NCBI GenBank assembly: GCA_937902905.1
Contig: CALELW010000034.1
Span: forward strand, 1 to 15,114
Length of the DNA: 15,114 nt
Direction of reading: 5' to 3'
Source of the DNA: an uncultured Clostridium sp.
Lineage (GTDB): Bacteria > Bacillota > Clostridia > Lachnospirales > Lachnospiraceae
The translations under genes and the position numbers were made by a program. The notes under the pieces were generated by a model that saw only the letters and a list, made by a program, of their open reading frames with translations, searched no databases and was not told the origin of the DNA. Position 1 is the stretch's first letter. The number at the start of each line of letters is the position of its first letter. Positions 6,715-13,850 of the stretch are shown here, one piece after another.

Positions 6715-7500
6715 ATGTTACTGGTGATTGATATCGGAAATACAAATTTGACATTTGGACTTTTTCAAGGAGATAAAATTCTGCATAAGTTCCGGCTGAC
6801 AACCAGTCTGCCGAGAACTTCGGATGAGTTTGGTGTCCAGATTGTGGAGCAGTTATCCCACAAAGATGTGTCGGCAGACGACGTTGAGGATGTCATTATC
6901 TGCTCCGTTGTGCCAAAGATTATGTATTCTCTGACAAGTGGTGTAAAGAAATATCTCGACTGTGATCCGATGATTGTGGGAAATGGAACAAAATCGGGTA
7001 TCCGCATTGCAACGACAAATCCGATGGAAATCGGAGCAGACCGTGTGGTAGATGCGGTCGGTGCTTACTTTTTGTATGGCGGGCCGGTGTTTGTCATTGA
7101 TTACGGTACGGCTACGACATATGATTTGGTGACGGAAGATGGTGCGTTTGTCGCAGGTGTGACAGCACCCGGTATAAGAATCAGTGCGAAAGCACTTTGG
7201 AGCAATGCGGCAAAGCTTCCGGAAATTGAAATTATAAAACCGGAGTCGATTATGGCGAAAACCACGATTACAAGTATGCAGGCAGGTCTTGTGTACGGAA
7301 CGATCGGACAGGCGGAATATATCATTGATAAATTCCGTGAGGAATCGGGTTACCAGAATATGAAAGTTGTGGCAACCGGCGGGCTCGGACGCATTATTTC
7401 AGAGGGCACCGATAAGATTGATATTTATGATTCAGAGCTGACCTTACAGGGCATGCGTCTGATTTATGAGAGGACGAAAAAGAGTGAAGATGGGAAGTAA
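6715..7500 (+). CDS. coaX: Type III pantothenate kinase
   Basis: A 261-residue cytosolic kinase catalysing ATP-dependent phosphorylation of pantothenate, the first step of coenzyme A synthesis. It belongs to the ASKHA fold. The phosphate-1 loop is VIDIGNTN (D6 to N11), GADRVVDAVGA lies at 107-117, DYGTATTYD starts at D129 and would bind pantothenate/phosphate, and ATGGLGRII is near the C-terminus. The length matches the CoaX family. The start at 6715 is preceded by a G-rich ribosome site (GGGGG at 6705-6709). An in-frame ATG at 6703 overlaps that site and is less likely. The end overlaps the next gene by 11 bases. A coaX-dus neighbourhood recurs in clostridia, as far as I recall. Confidence 0.93.
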   Translation: MLLVIDIGNTNLTFGLFQGDKILHKFRLTTSLPRTSDEFGVQIVEQLSHKDVSADDVEDVIICSVVPKIMYSLTSGVKKYLDCDPMIVGNGTKSGIRIATTNPMEIGADRVVDAVGAYFLYGGPVFVIDYGTATTYDLVTEDGAFVAGVTAPGIRISAKALWSNAAKLPEIEIIKPESIMAKTTITSMQAGLVYGTIGQAEYIIDKFREESGYQNMKVVATGGLGRIISEGTDKIDIYDSELTLQGMRLIYERTKKSEDGK

Positions 7501-8452
7501 CAAACTGAAAATCGGCAATGTAAGCTTAGATGGCAATATTGTGTTAGCACCAATGGCAGGGGTTACGGACCTGCCATTTCGTCTGCTTTGCAAAGAGCAG
7601 GGGGCAGATTTAATCTGCACGGAAATGGTGAGTGCGAAAGGCATTTTTTACAATAATAAAAATACCGAGGATTTGCTTCGGATTGATGACAGGGAACGTC
7701 CGGTATCGCTGCAGTTATTTGGTTCAGACCCGGATATTATCAGTGAGATGGCAAAGAAAATCGAGCATCGGAATTTTGACATTTTAGATATCAATATGGG
7801 GTGTCCTGTGCCAAAGGTCGTAAATAATGGCGAGGGTTCCGCCCTTCTTAAAAATATTCCGCTTGCGGCAAAAATTATTGAGAAAACAGTAAAAGCGATT
7901 GACAAACCGGTGACGGTGAAGTTTCGCAAGGGATTTGGTGCGGACGAAGTGCAGGCAATCGAGATGGCGAAGGCGGCAGAAGCAGCAGGTGCGGCAGCCG
8001 TAGCGGTACATGGCAGAACAAGAGAGCAGTATTACAGCGGAAAGGCTGACTGGGAAATAATTGCCAAAGTGAAAGATACGGTGTCAATTCCGGTCATTGG
8101 AAATGGAGATATTTTTACGCCGGAGGATGCGAAGAATATGATGGAGCAGACGAACTGTGACGGCGTGATGATTGGCCGCGGCGCACAGGGAAATCCGTGG
8201 ATTTTTTATCAGATTAAGACATATTTAGAAACCGGAATGGTACCGGAAAAACCGCCTTTTTCTGAAGTGTGCCGGATGATTCTGCGCCATGCGAAAATGC
8301 AGATTGAGTGGAAAGGCGAAAGACGCGGCATGCGGGAAATGCGGAGCCATGCGGCGTGGTACACCGCAGGTTACCCACATTCGGCTTCTCTGCGGCGCGC
8401 GATGAATACGGTGGAAACGTATGAGCAGTTAGAGGAACTATTTTCCATTTAA
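7490..8452 (+). CDS. dusB: tRNA-dihydrouridine synthase, DusB/NifR3 type
   Basis: A 320-residue FMN-dependent enzyme that reduces uridines to dihydrouridine in tRNA D-loops. The TIM-barrel N-terminus shows LAPMAGVTDLPFR (FMN binding). NMGCPVPKV at 102-110 contains the catalytic C105, VHGRTREQYYSGKADW and VIGNGDIFTPEDA are also flavin-site motifs, and GVMIGRGAQGNPWIF follows. The C-terminal helical domain (HAKMQIEWKGERRGMREMRSH onward) is the tRNA-binding part. The start at 7490 gives a normal family N-terminus, although it overlaps coaX by 11 bases and the ribosome site (AGAGTGAAG) is poor, so it probably depends on coupling. The in-frame ATG at 7466 has no ribosome site. This is the last gene before the terminator at 8485. 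Confidence 0.92.
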   Translation: MGSNKLKIGNVSLDGNIVLAPMAGVTDLPFRLLCKEQGADLICTEMVSAKGIFYNNKNTEDLLRIDDRERPVSLQLFGSDPDIISEMAKKIEHRNFDILDINMGCPVPKVVNNGEGSALLKNIPLAAKIIEKTVKAIDKPVTVKFRKGFGADEVQAIEMAKAAEAAGAAAVAVHGRTREQYYSGKADWEIIAKVKDTVSIPVIGNGDIFTPEDAKNMMEQTNCDGVMIGRGAQGNPWIFYQIKTYLETGMVPEKPPFSEVCRMILRHAKMQIEWKGERRGMREMRSHAAWYTAGYPHSASLRRAMNTVETYEQLEELFSI

Positions 8453-8484
8453 CAGAAAAATCACAACTTTATGTCCGAATTATC

Positions 8485-8519
8485 AAAGTATGAACACAGG
8501 CTGTTCATACTTTTTCTTT
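8485..8519 (+). terminator. Intrinsic terminator after dusB
   Basis: AAAGTATGAACA (8485-8496) pairs perfectly over 12 bases with 8502-8513, with a five-base loop CAGGC. The stem is followed by a T-rich run (TTCTTT). It closes the seven-gene unit that starts at 2465. The stem is symmetric, with an A-rich stretch upstream on the opposite strand, so some bidirectional activity is possible. Confidence 0.85.
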
Positions 8520-8556
8520 AAATTAAAGGTAGAAAATGTAAAGAATACGATGATTC

Positions 8557-8562
8557 AGGAGG
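8557..8562 (+). promoter_or_regulatory. Ribosome binding site that points to a TTG start
   Basis: A perfect AGGAGG lies eight bases before a TTG at 8571 followed by AAG AAA. It falls inside the coding frame if translation is taken from the ATG at 8550 or 8490, and the 8490 ATG lies within the terminator stem. The most economical reading is a TTG start at 8571. Confidence 0.75.
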
Positions 8563-8570
8563 ACAAAAGT

Positions 8571-10073
8571 TTGAAGAAATTTTTTGGAAAAATAGGACGG
8601 GGGATTAAAAAGCACAAAAAACTTACGATATTTTTGATTATCATAATTGTGCTTTTGATTACGGCGGCAATTCTTGTTCCGAAGTTTTTTGGAAAAAAGG
8701 AAAATGGAATGCAGACGGCAAAAGAGACGACAGTCAGTCTTTCCAAAATGGATTTGACAAGTTCTGTGAGTGCAACCGGAACGATTGAGAGTGCAAAGTC
8801 GAAAACTGTTTCTGCGGATGTCACAAATGTAAAAGTGAAAAGTGTGAAAGTGTCGGAAGGTGACACCGTAAAAAAGGGACAGACTTTAGTTACTTTTGAT
8901 GAATCCGATTTGCAGGATGCTTTAACGGAAGCAGAAGATAATTTATCCGATGCCAAAACACAGGCAGCATCCGAATTATCTTCGGCACAGAGAAAACTTT
9001 CGGAAGCAAAAAGCACATATTCCACACAGAATAAAAAGACAAAAAGCACAGTAGCATCGGCAAAGAGTGCGTATGAGCAGGCAAAGAAAGAGAATAAGAA
9101 TGCAAAATCCGCAGAGGAAAAGCAGAAAGCAAAAGAAACCTTAGACAAGGCAAAGACAACGTATGAGCAGGCGGTTTCTGAGAGAGAAAATACGAATAAG
9201 CAGAATCAGTCGAATATTGATTCGGCGAAAGAAGCTGTGACGAATGCAAAGACAAATAACAAAAAGACACTTAGAGAAGCGCAGAAATCCGTAACGGAGG
9301 CAAGTGAGACATTAGCAGCTTGTGCGGTAACAGCACCAATGAGCGGAACGGTGACGGCAGTTGGTGTTGAAGCCGGCGATTCTTATAGTGGCGGTGAGAT
9401 GTTTGAAATCAGTGATTGTACGGATTTGCAGGTTTCAACAACGGTAAGCGAGTATGATATTACCAAGGTGAAAAAAGGGCAGAAAGTTGTTATTTTAACC
9501 GATGCTACGGATGAGGAAGAAATCGAAGGAAAGATTACTTATGTGGCACTTACCACGGGAAGCAGTTCCTTAAGTTCTTCGTCTACAGAGGCAGGTGGAA
9601 ATGCCGGTAGTTCCAATGGAAGCAGCACCTCGTCTTCTTCGGATGGCTATGAAGTGCGGATTCAGATTTTGAAAGAAAACAAAAATCTGCGTGTCGGAAT
9701 GACAGCAAAATGCAGCATCATTTTAGAGGAAGCAAGTGATGTATATGCTGTGCCATACGATGCGATTCACCAGAATACAAGCGGAGACAGTGTGATTTAC
9801 GTGAAAGATTCTTCGACCAATACGAAGAAGGAAATTACGGTGACAAAAGGCATGGAAAGTGATTATTATGTCGAGGTGACAGGAGATGGATTGAGCGAAG
9901 GACTTATGGTGATTCTTCCTTCGGATACGACGAGCAGTAAATCGTCATCAGACTCGGATAAATCATCGAGTGGTCTGTCAGATATGATGGGCGGTATGTC
10001 CGGCGGCGGTGGCCGTGGAGGTGCTCCTGGCGGTAATGGCGGCGGCCCATCCGGTGGCGGGCCGGGAATGTAG
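8571..10073 (+). CDS. Membrane-fusion/periplasmic-adaptor-like protein of a MacA/YknX-type exporter
   Basis: A 500-residue HlyD/RND-adaptor family protein that should bridge the permease and the cell surface in a tripartite-like ABC exporter. From a TTG start it begins with a basic stretch and one membrane anchor (about 18-36). The first half of a biotinyl-lipoyl hairpin follows (about 70-110, with VKVSEGDTVKKGQTLVTFDE). A long Ala/Lys/Glu-rich coiled coil occupies about 113-250. The second lipoyl half begins at 252 (AVTAPMSGTVTAVGVEAGD), then come beta-barrel and membrane-proximal segments. Two features are unusual: a Ser/Gly-rich insertion at about 328-361 and a Gly/Met-rich tail of about 30 residues (MMGGMSGGGGRGGAPGG and onward). 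The ATPase and permease follow directly. The substrate is unknown; antimicrobial peptide or macrolide export are only family analogies. Confidence 0.88.
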   Translation: MKKFFGKIGRGIKKHKKLTIFLIIIIVLLITAAILVPKFFGKKENGMQTAKETTVSLSKMDLTSSVSATGTIESAKSKTVSADVTNVKVKSVKVSEGDTVKKGQTLVTFDESDLQDALTEAEDNLSDAKTQAASELSSAQRKLSEAKSTYSTQNKKTKSTVASAKSAYEQAKKENKNAKSAEEKQKAKETLDKAKTTYEQAVSERENTNKQNQSNIDSAKEAVTNAKTNNKKTLREAQKSVTEASETLAACAVTAPMSGTVTAVGVEAGDSYSGGEMFEISDCTDLQVSTTVSEYDITKVKKGQKVVILTDATDEEEIEGKITYVALTTGSSSLSSSSTEAGGNAGSSNGSSTSSSSDGYEVRIQILKENKNLRVGMTAKCSIILEEASDVYAVPYDAIHQNTSGDSVIYVKDSSTNTKKEITVTKGMESDYYVEVTGDGLSEGLMVILPSDTTSSKSSSDSDKSSSGLSDMMGGMSGGGGRGGAPGGNGGGPSGGGPGM

Positions 10074-10083
10074 GGGGTGGCTT

Positions 10084-10794
10084 ATGATAGAACAGAAAAC
10101 GGTGATTGATTTACACGATATTGTGAAGCGTTTTTACATCGGGCAGCCCAATGAACTCGAAATTCTGCATGGCATCAGTTTGCAGGTCAAAGAGAGCGAA
10201 TTTGTCTCGATTGTCGGCGAGTCGGGTTCCGGTAAATCGACATTAATGAATATCATTGGCGCGCTTGACCGCCCGACATCCGGCGAATATATGTTAGATG
10301 GCGTTGATATCGGCAAGGCAAAGGATAAAAGGCTTTCCGAAATCCGAAATCAACAGATTGGCTTTGTATTTCAGACTTACAATCTGATCGCCCGCACAAC
10401 GGCATTAGCCAATGTGGAACTGCCGATGCTTTATGCCGGGATGCCAAAGCGTGAGAGAACCAGCCGCGCGGAAGAACTGCTTCAGTTAGTAGGTATGGGC
10501 GACCGCATGACACATCATTCCGATGAACTTTCCGGTGGACAAAAACAGCGTGTGGCGATAGCCAGAGCAGTGGCAAACAACCCGTCCATCATTCTTGCGG
10601 ATGAGCCGACCGGTGCATTGGACTCCAAAACCGGACGCAAGATTATGGATTTATTTCACACACTTCATCACGAACAGGGAAAAACTATTGTACTGATTAC
10701 ACACTCGCAGGAGTTAGCAGAAGAGACCGAGCGCATCATTACTTTAAAGGATGGTGTGATAACCGGGGAACGAAAAGGAGGGCTTGCATGTTAA
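10084..10794 (+). CDS. ABC transporter ATP-binding protein, MacB/LolD/YknY type
   Basis: A 236-residue cytoplasmic ATPase that powers the adjacent FtsX-type permease. Walker A GESGSGKST is at 45-53, the Q-loop is in FVFQTYNLI, the signature LSGGQKQRVAIARAV begins at 149, Walker B with the catalytic glutamate is IILADEPTG at 169-177 (E174), the D-loop is ALDSK, and the H-loop is VLITHSQEL. The sequence is of the lipoprotein-release/macrolide-exporter class. The start at 10084 has a G-rich ribosome site (GGGGTGG) just after the adaptor stop. The frame remains open upstream to 10009, but that part only shadows the Gly-rich tail of the adaptor. It overlaps the permease by seven bases, indicating coupled translation of the complex. 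Confidence 0.95.
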   Translation: MIEQKTVIDLHDIVKRFYIGQPNELEILHGISLQVKESEFVSIVGESGSGKSTLMNIIGALDRPTSGEYMLDGVDIGKAKDKRLSEIRNQQIGFVFQTYNLIARTTALANVELPMLYAGMPKRERTSRAEELLQLVGMGDRMTHHSDELSGGQKQRVAIARAVANNPSIILADEPTGALDSKTGRKIMDLFHTLHHEQGKTIVLITHSQELAEETERIITLKDGVITGERKGGLAC

Positions 10795-12083
10795 TTTGGG
10801 AAAATGTAAAGCTGGCCCTCAGCGGCCTGTTAGGAAATAAAATGCGCTCCCTGCTCACGATGCTTGGTATTATTATCGGAATCGGTTCGGTAATTGCAAT
10901 TATGACGGTGAGCTCTTCGCTGACGACATCGATTACCGATGAATTTGCACAGATGGGAGCAAATAACATTACGGTCGGTCTGAAAAAGCAGTCCGATGAA
11001 GAGGAAACGAGAAGCAACGGAATGAAGTTTGGTGCATCCAACCGTCAGATTTCACTCGAAGAAGATGACCGCATTACCGATGATATGATTACCGCTTTGA
11101 AAAAGAAGTTTTCTACAAGTGTAGATTCCATTTCTCTCGAGGAATCCGTGGGAAGCGGAACGGTGAAATCAGGAGAAGATACGGCAAATGTTTCTTTATC
11201 GGGCATCAATACCGGATATTTTGATGCGAATGACATTACACTTTTAGCCGGACGCTACCTGACTGACAAAGATGTAAAGGGTAAGAAAAGTGTCATCATG
11301 GTATCCGACAAAGTGGTGGATGCAATATTTGATGGCGACACTTCAAAGGCGCTCAGCCAGAAAATTAACATTGACATCAATAACGTATATTATAGTTTTT
11401 ATATTGTCGGTGTTTATGAATATGAGGAGGATGCCAATTCATTTTCCTCTGACTCCGATTCCGATGTGACAACAAGTGCCTATCTTCCGATTACGACAGG
11501 AAAGGAAAAAATGCACACAGACGAAGGCTATGAGAAGTTTACGGTTGTGACAAATTCTTCGGTGGCAAGTGTTACCGATTTTGCAGATGAACTGGAAACG
11601 TATATGAATAATGAGTATTATGCGTCGAATGAAGATTATCAAATCAGCACCTCGACGATGAGCAGTATGACAAGTTCCATGAACGACATGATTGATACCG
11701 TTTCCATTGCGATTGCGTTTATCGCCGGCATTTCCCTTTTAGTAGGCGGAATCGGCGTTATGAATATTATGCTTGTTTCAATTACCGAGCGTACCAGAGA
11801 AATCGGTACGCGCAAGGCGCTTGGCGCAAAGAACAGCTCCATCCGCCTGCAATTTATTATAGAAGCGGTTATCCTCTGCTTGCTGGGAGGCGTCTTTGGG
11901 ATTATCTTAGGATTTATTCTCGGAGCCGTCGCCGCTTCCCTCCTAGGCTATGCGGCATCCGCTCCGGTGGCTGCCATCATTGGTTCCGTTGTATTTTCCA
12001 TGATTATCGGCGTGTTCTTCGGTTACTATCCGGCGAACAAAGCGGCGAGACTCGACCCAATAGAAGCACTTCGGTATGAGTAG
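10788..12083 (+). CDS. ABC transporter permease, MacB/FtsX family
   Basis: A 431-residue permease with the four-helix FtsX/MacB layout. The first membrane helix (about 15-45) follows an amphipathic start and contains SLLTMLGIIIGIGSVIAIMTV. A large extracellular MacB_PCD-type domain spans about 46-300, rich in Ser, Asp and Thr. Three more helices lie at about 302-330, 355-385 and 392-418. The cytoplasmic loop after helix 2 has the conserved ERTREIGTRKALGAKNSSI coupling motif, and the end ANKAARLDPIEALRYE is typical. Unlike E. coli MacB, the ATPase is encoded separately, as in B. subtilis YknXYZ. AAGGAGGG precedes the ATG, which lies within the end of the ATPase gene. A terminator follows at 12106. 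Confidence 0.95.
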   Translation: MLIWENVKLALSGLLGNKMRSLLTMLGIIIGIGSVIAIMTVSSSLTTSITDEFAQMGANNITVGLKKQSDEEETRSNGMKFGASNRQISLEEDDRITDDMITALKKKFSTSVDSISLEESVGSGTVKSGEDTANVSLSGINTGYFDANDITLLAGRYLTDKDVKGKKSVIMVSDKVVDAIFDGDTSKALSQKINIDINNVYYSFYIVGVYEYEEDANSFSSDSDSDVTTSAYLPITTGKEKMHTDEGYEKFTVVTNSSVASVTDFADELETYMNNEYYASNEDYQISTSTMSSMTSSMNDMIDTVSIAIAFIAGISLLVGGIGVMNIMLVSITERTREIGTRKALGAKNSSIRLQFIIEAVILCLLGGVFGIILGFILGAVAASLLGYAASAPVAAIIGSVVFSMIIGVFFGYYPANKAARLDPIEALRYE

Positions 12084-12105
12084 AAAATAGGAAATCATAA
12101 AAAAG

Positions 12106-12151
12106 AAAGTCATATTTACTTGTTCTTACAGGTAGATGTGGCTTTTTTTTT
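12106..12151 (+). terminator. Strand-biased intrinsic terminator after the ABC exporter
   Basis: AAAGTCATATTTACTTG (12106-12122) can pair along all 17 positions with 12129-12145 around the loop TTCTTA, followed by a nine-T tract (12143-12151). Five of the pairs are G-U in the + strand transcript. In the opposite transcript those would be A-C mismatches, so the hairpin should stop only + strand transcription. Confidence 0.85.
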
Positions 12152-12161
12152 GAAGTAAAAA

Positions 12162-12191
12162 CCGACCAAATGTGGTATTCTTTTATCTAAT
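12162..12191 (+). promoter_or_regulatory. Candidate promoter for the sigma-factor operon
   Basis: The only region where a promoter can lie is between the terminator and 12237. CCGACC (12162-12167), a 16-base spacer and TATCTA (12184-12189) is the best fit I can find, with a poor -35. The AACC/TCTAA content could also suit an autoregulated ECF promoter, but spacing does not match a known class well. A perfect ten-base palindrome, CAAGGCCTTG, lies downstream at 12210-12219. This is weak evidence. Confidence 0.25.
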
Positions 12192-12236
12192 AGTTGTAGT
12201 ACTTAATTTCAAGGCCTTGGAAGAAAGGAACATACC

Positions 12237-12770
12237 ATGGACAAAAAACTTGTGTTACAAGCGAAAAAGCACAACAAAGAAGCCTTTGTGAAACTGGTGG
12301 AGAATTATCAGGTGAGTATGTATAAGACCGCAATTGCTATTTTGCAAAATGACGAGGATGCGGCAGATGCGATACAGGAAACGATTCTTATCTGCTGGGA
12401 AAAAATAGGTTCTTTGCGAAATGCTAAGTATTTTAAAACGTGGATGACGCGGATTTTAATTCACCGGTGTTATGCGATTTATAATGAAAATAAGCGGACG
12501 GTTACGGCAGACAATTTCCCGGATGTCATGGACTGCTCGGATAAATACGGAGAAATTGAATGGCAGGAAATGCTTGGTTTTCTAAATGAAAAGCAGCGGA
12601 TCGTTGTGGAGCTTTATTACGGGCAGCAGTTTAAAGTTCGGGAAATTGCGGGAGCACTGCAAATTGGGCAAAGTGCGGTAAAAAGCAGGCTGCAGTCAGC
12701 GAGAAAGACTTTGGAGCAATTTTATGAGATTGGGAAAGAAGCATCACCTGACAGCGACGGACGCTTATGA
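12237..12770 (+). CDS. ECF-type RNA polymerase sigma factor
   Basis: A 177-residue sigma-70 family protein with only regions 2 and 4, as in extracytoplasmic-function sigma factors. Region 2 spans about 13-85 and includes FVKLVENYQVSMYKTAIAIL, the core-binding/-10 motif DAADAIQETILICWEKI and YFKTWMTRILIHRCY. Region 4 (about 110-162) has LNEKQRIVVELYYGQQFKVREIA and the recognition helix QIGQSAVKSRLQSARKTL. GAAAGGA lies eight bases before the ATG. The next gene, 16 bases downstream, encodes a membrane protein with the layout of its anti-sigma factor, so activity is probably controlled by release from the membrane. The inducing signal is not evident. It resembles the SigV/SigW-like group used for envelope stress. 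Confidence 0.92.
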   Translation: MDKKLVLQAKKHNKEAFVKLVENYQVSMYKTAIAILQNDEDAADAIQETILICWEKIGSLRNAKYFKTWMTRILIHRCYAIYNENKRTVTADNFPDVMDCSDKYGEIEWQEMLGFLNEKQRIVVELYYGQQFKVREIAGALQIGQSAVKSRLQSARKTLEQFYEIGKEASPDSDGRL

Positions 12771-12773
12771 ATT

Positions 12774-12779
12774 GGAGGG
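12774..12779 (+). promoter_or_regulatory. Ribosome binding site for the anti-sigma gene
   Basis: GGAGGG lies seven bases before the ATG at 12787 and just after the sigma-factor stop. It favours 12787 over the in-frame ATG at 12724, which sits inside the sigma-factor gene without a ribosome site. Confidence 0.75.
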
Positions 12780-12786
12780 ATTTAGT

Positions 12787-13809
12787 ATGGATAGATTTAC
12801 AAAATGGCTTGGCAATATTCGGAGAACAGATGAGGTGCCGGATGCGGTAAAACAGACGGTTTGTGATACATTGCAGAATCTGCCGGATGCACCGGAGAAA
12901 AAAATTGAAAACCGTGCGTGGAAACATGTGGCGGTTGCCGCCTGTGCTGTTATTTTGATATGCGGCAGCGTGCTTGCGGTAAATCCGTCACTTGCGGCAA
13001 ATCTTCCAATCATCCGAACCATTTTTCAAAAGGTAGAGAAGGGAGTTATTTACTCTGGTGAGTATAAGGATGCGAAAAAGATTACGCAGGAAAAGGAGAA
13101 CCATTTAAGTGCACAAAGCCAAGGAATCAAACTGACGGCGTCGGAAGTTTACTGCGATGGATTTTCTGTGTATGTTACGATGAAAATGCAGGCAGAGCAG
13201 ATGGATTTTTCAAAGGAAGGAAATCGAATCTGTGTGAAAGCACAGTATAGTTTTGAAAAACAGATGTCAAAAGAAGATTCTGATATTCTGATTGATGGAA
13301 AATGCGTTGATAAGCATACGTTTATCGGAATGATGAAATTTGATAAAGAGGATGTCATTAAGAAAGACGGAACCCTTCGGATTCGGATTTTGACGGTTTA
13401 TCTGCAGGAGAAAGAGCAGTCCGTCTGCGGTTCGTGGAATTTTGAAGTCCCGTATACGGTTTATAAAAAAGGGAGTAGAGAGATTGCAGTCAATAAAAAG
13501 CTAAACAGTCATTTGGCAGTAAAAAGTGTGTTTGTTTCCCCTTACCAGATTGTTGTATTTACAAAGGAGAGCGGGGGCGTGCACAGCCAGATTGCACTGT
13601 TTGACCAGAACGGTGAGAAGATTTCTTTTGAAGAAATTGGTGAGAAAAAAGGTCCATGGGAGCAGAAAATTTATGCAAGGAGAGGGCGTGTGATAACGAA
13701 ATTGTATGGTTATGTCACAACGGCAGATAACCTCAAATTGTATCGCGCAAAAACAAGGAAAGAAGCAAAAAAACTTTCCAAGTATCAGTTTTGTGTGGAC
13801 ATTTTGTAG
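12787..13809 (+). CDS. Membrane anti-sigma factor-like protein, DUF4179 type
   Basis: A 340-residue protein with one membrane helix, probably inhibiting the upstream ECF sigma factor. Residues 1-46 are cytoplasmic and amphipathic (MDRFTKWLGNIRRTDEVPDAVKQTV), suited to binding a sigma factor, with no HxxxCxxC zinc motif. The helix is at about 47-65 (HVAVAACAVILICGSVLAV). Immediately after it comes NPSLAANLPIIRTIFQKVEKG, which fits the start of DUF4179-type extracytoplasmic domains. The rest is beta-rich and extracellular, with GIKLTASEVYCDGFSVYVTMKM and a later HLAVKSVFVSPYQIVVFTKE, reminiscent of a DUF5643-like part. Family names are from memory. The gene follows the sigma factor by 16 bases and precedes the peptidase gene by 41 bases. 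Confidence 0.82.
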   Translation: MDRFTKWLGNIRRTDEVPDAVKQTVCDTLQNLPDAPEKKIENRAWKHVAVAACAVILICGSVLAVNPSLAANLPIIRTIFQKVEKGVIYSGEYKDAKKITQEKENHLSAQSQGIKLTASEVYCDGFSVYVTMKMQAEQMDFSKEGNRICVKAQYSFEKQMSKEDSDILIDGKCVDKHTFIGMMKFDKEDVIKKDGTLRIRILTVYLQEKEQSVCGSWNFEVPYTVYKKGSREIAVNKKLNSHLAVKSVFVSPYQIVVFTKESGGVHSQIALFDQNGEKISFEEIGEKKGPWEQKIYARRGRVITKLYGYVTTADNLKLYRAKTRKEAKKLSKYQFCVDIL

Positions 13810-13850
13810 GGGAAATTAAGAAGTAAACTTGATAGGAAGTGAGGAAGCGA

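Noticed and set aside
8555..9148. Minus-strand open frame of 197 codons opposite the adaptor coiled coil
   Set aside because: Its Phe/Ser/Ala-rich composition is what the complement of an Ala/Lys/Glu-rich helix produces. It is a shadow frame.
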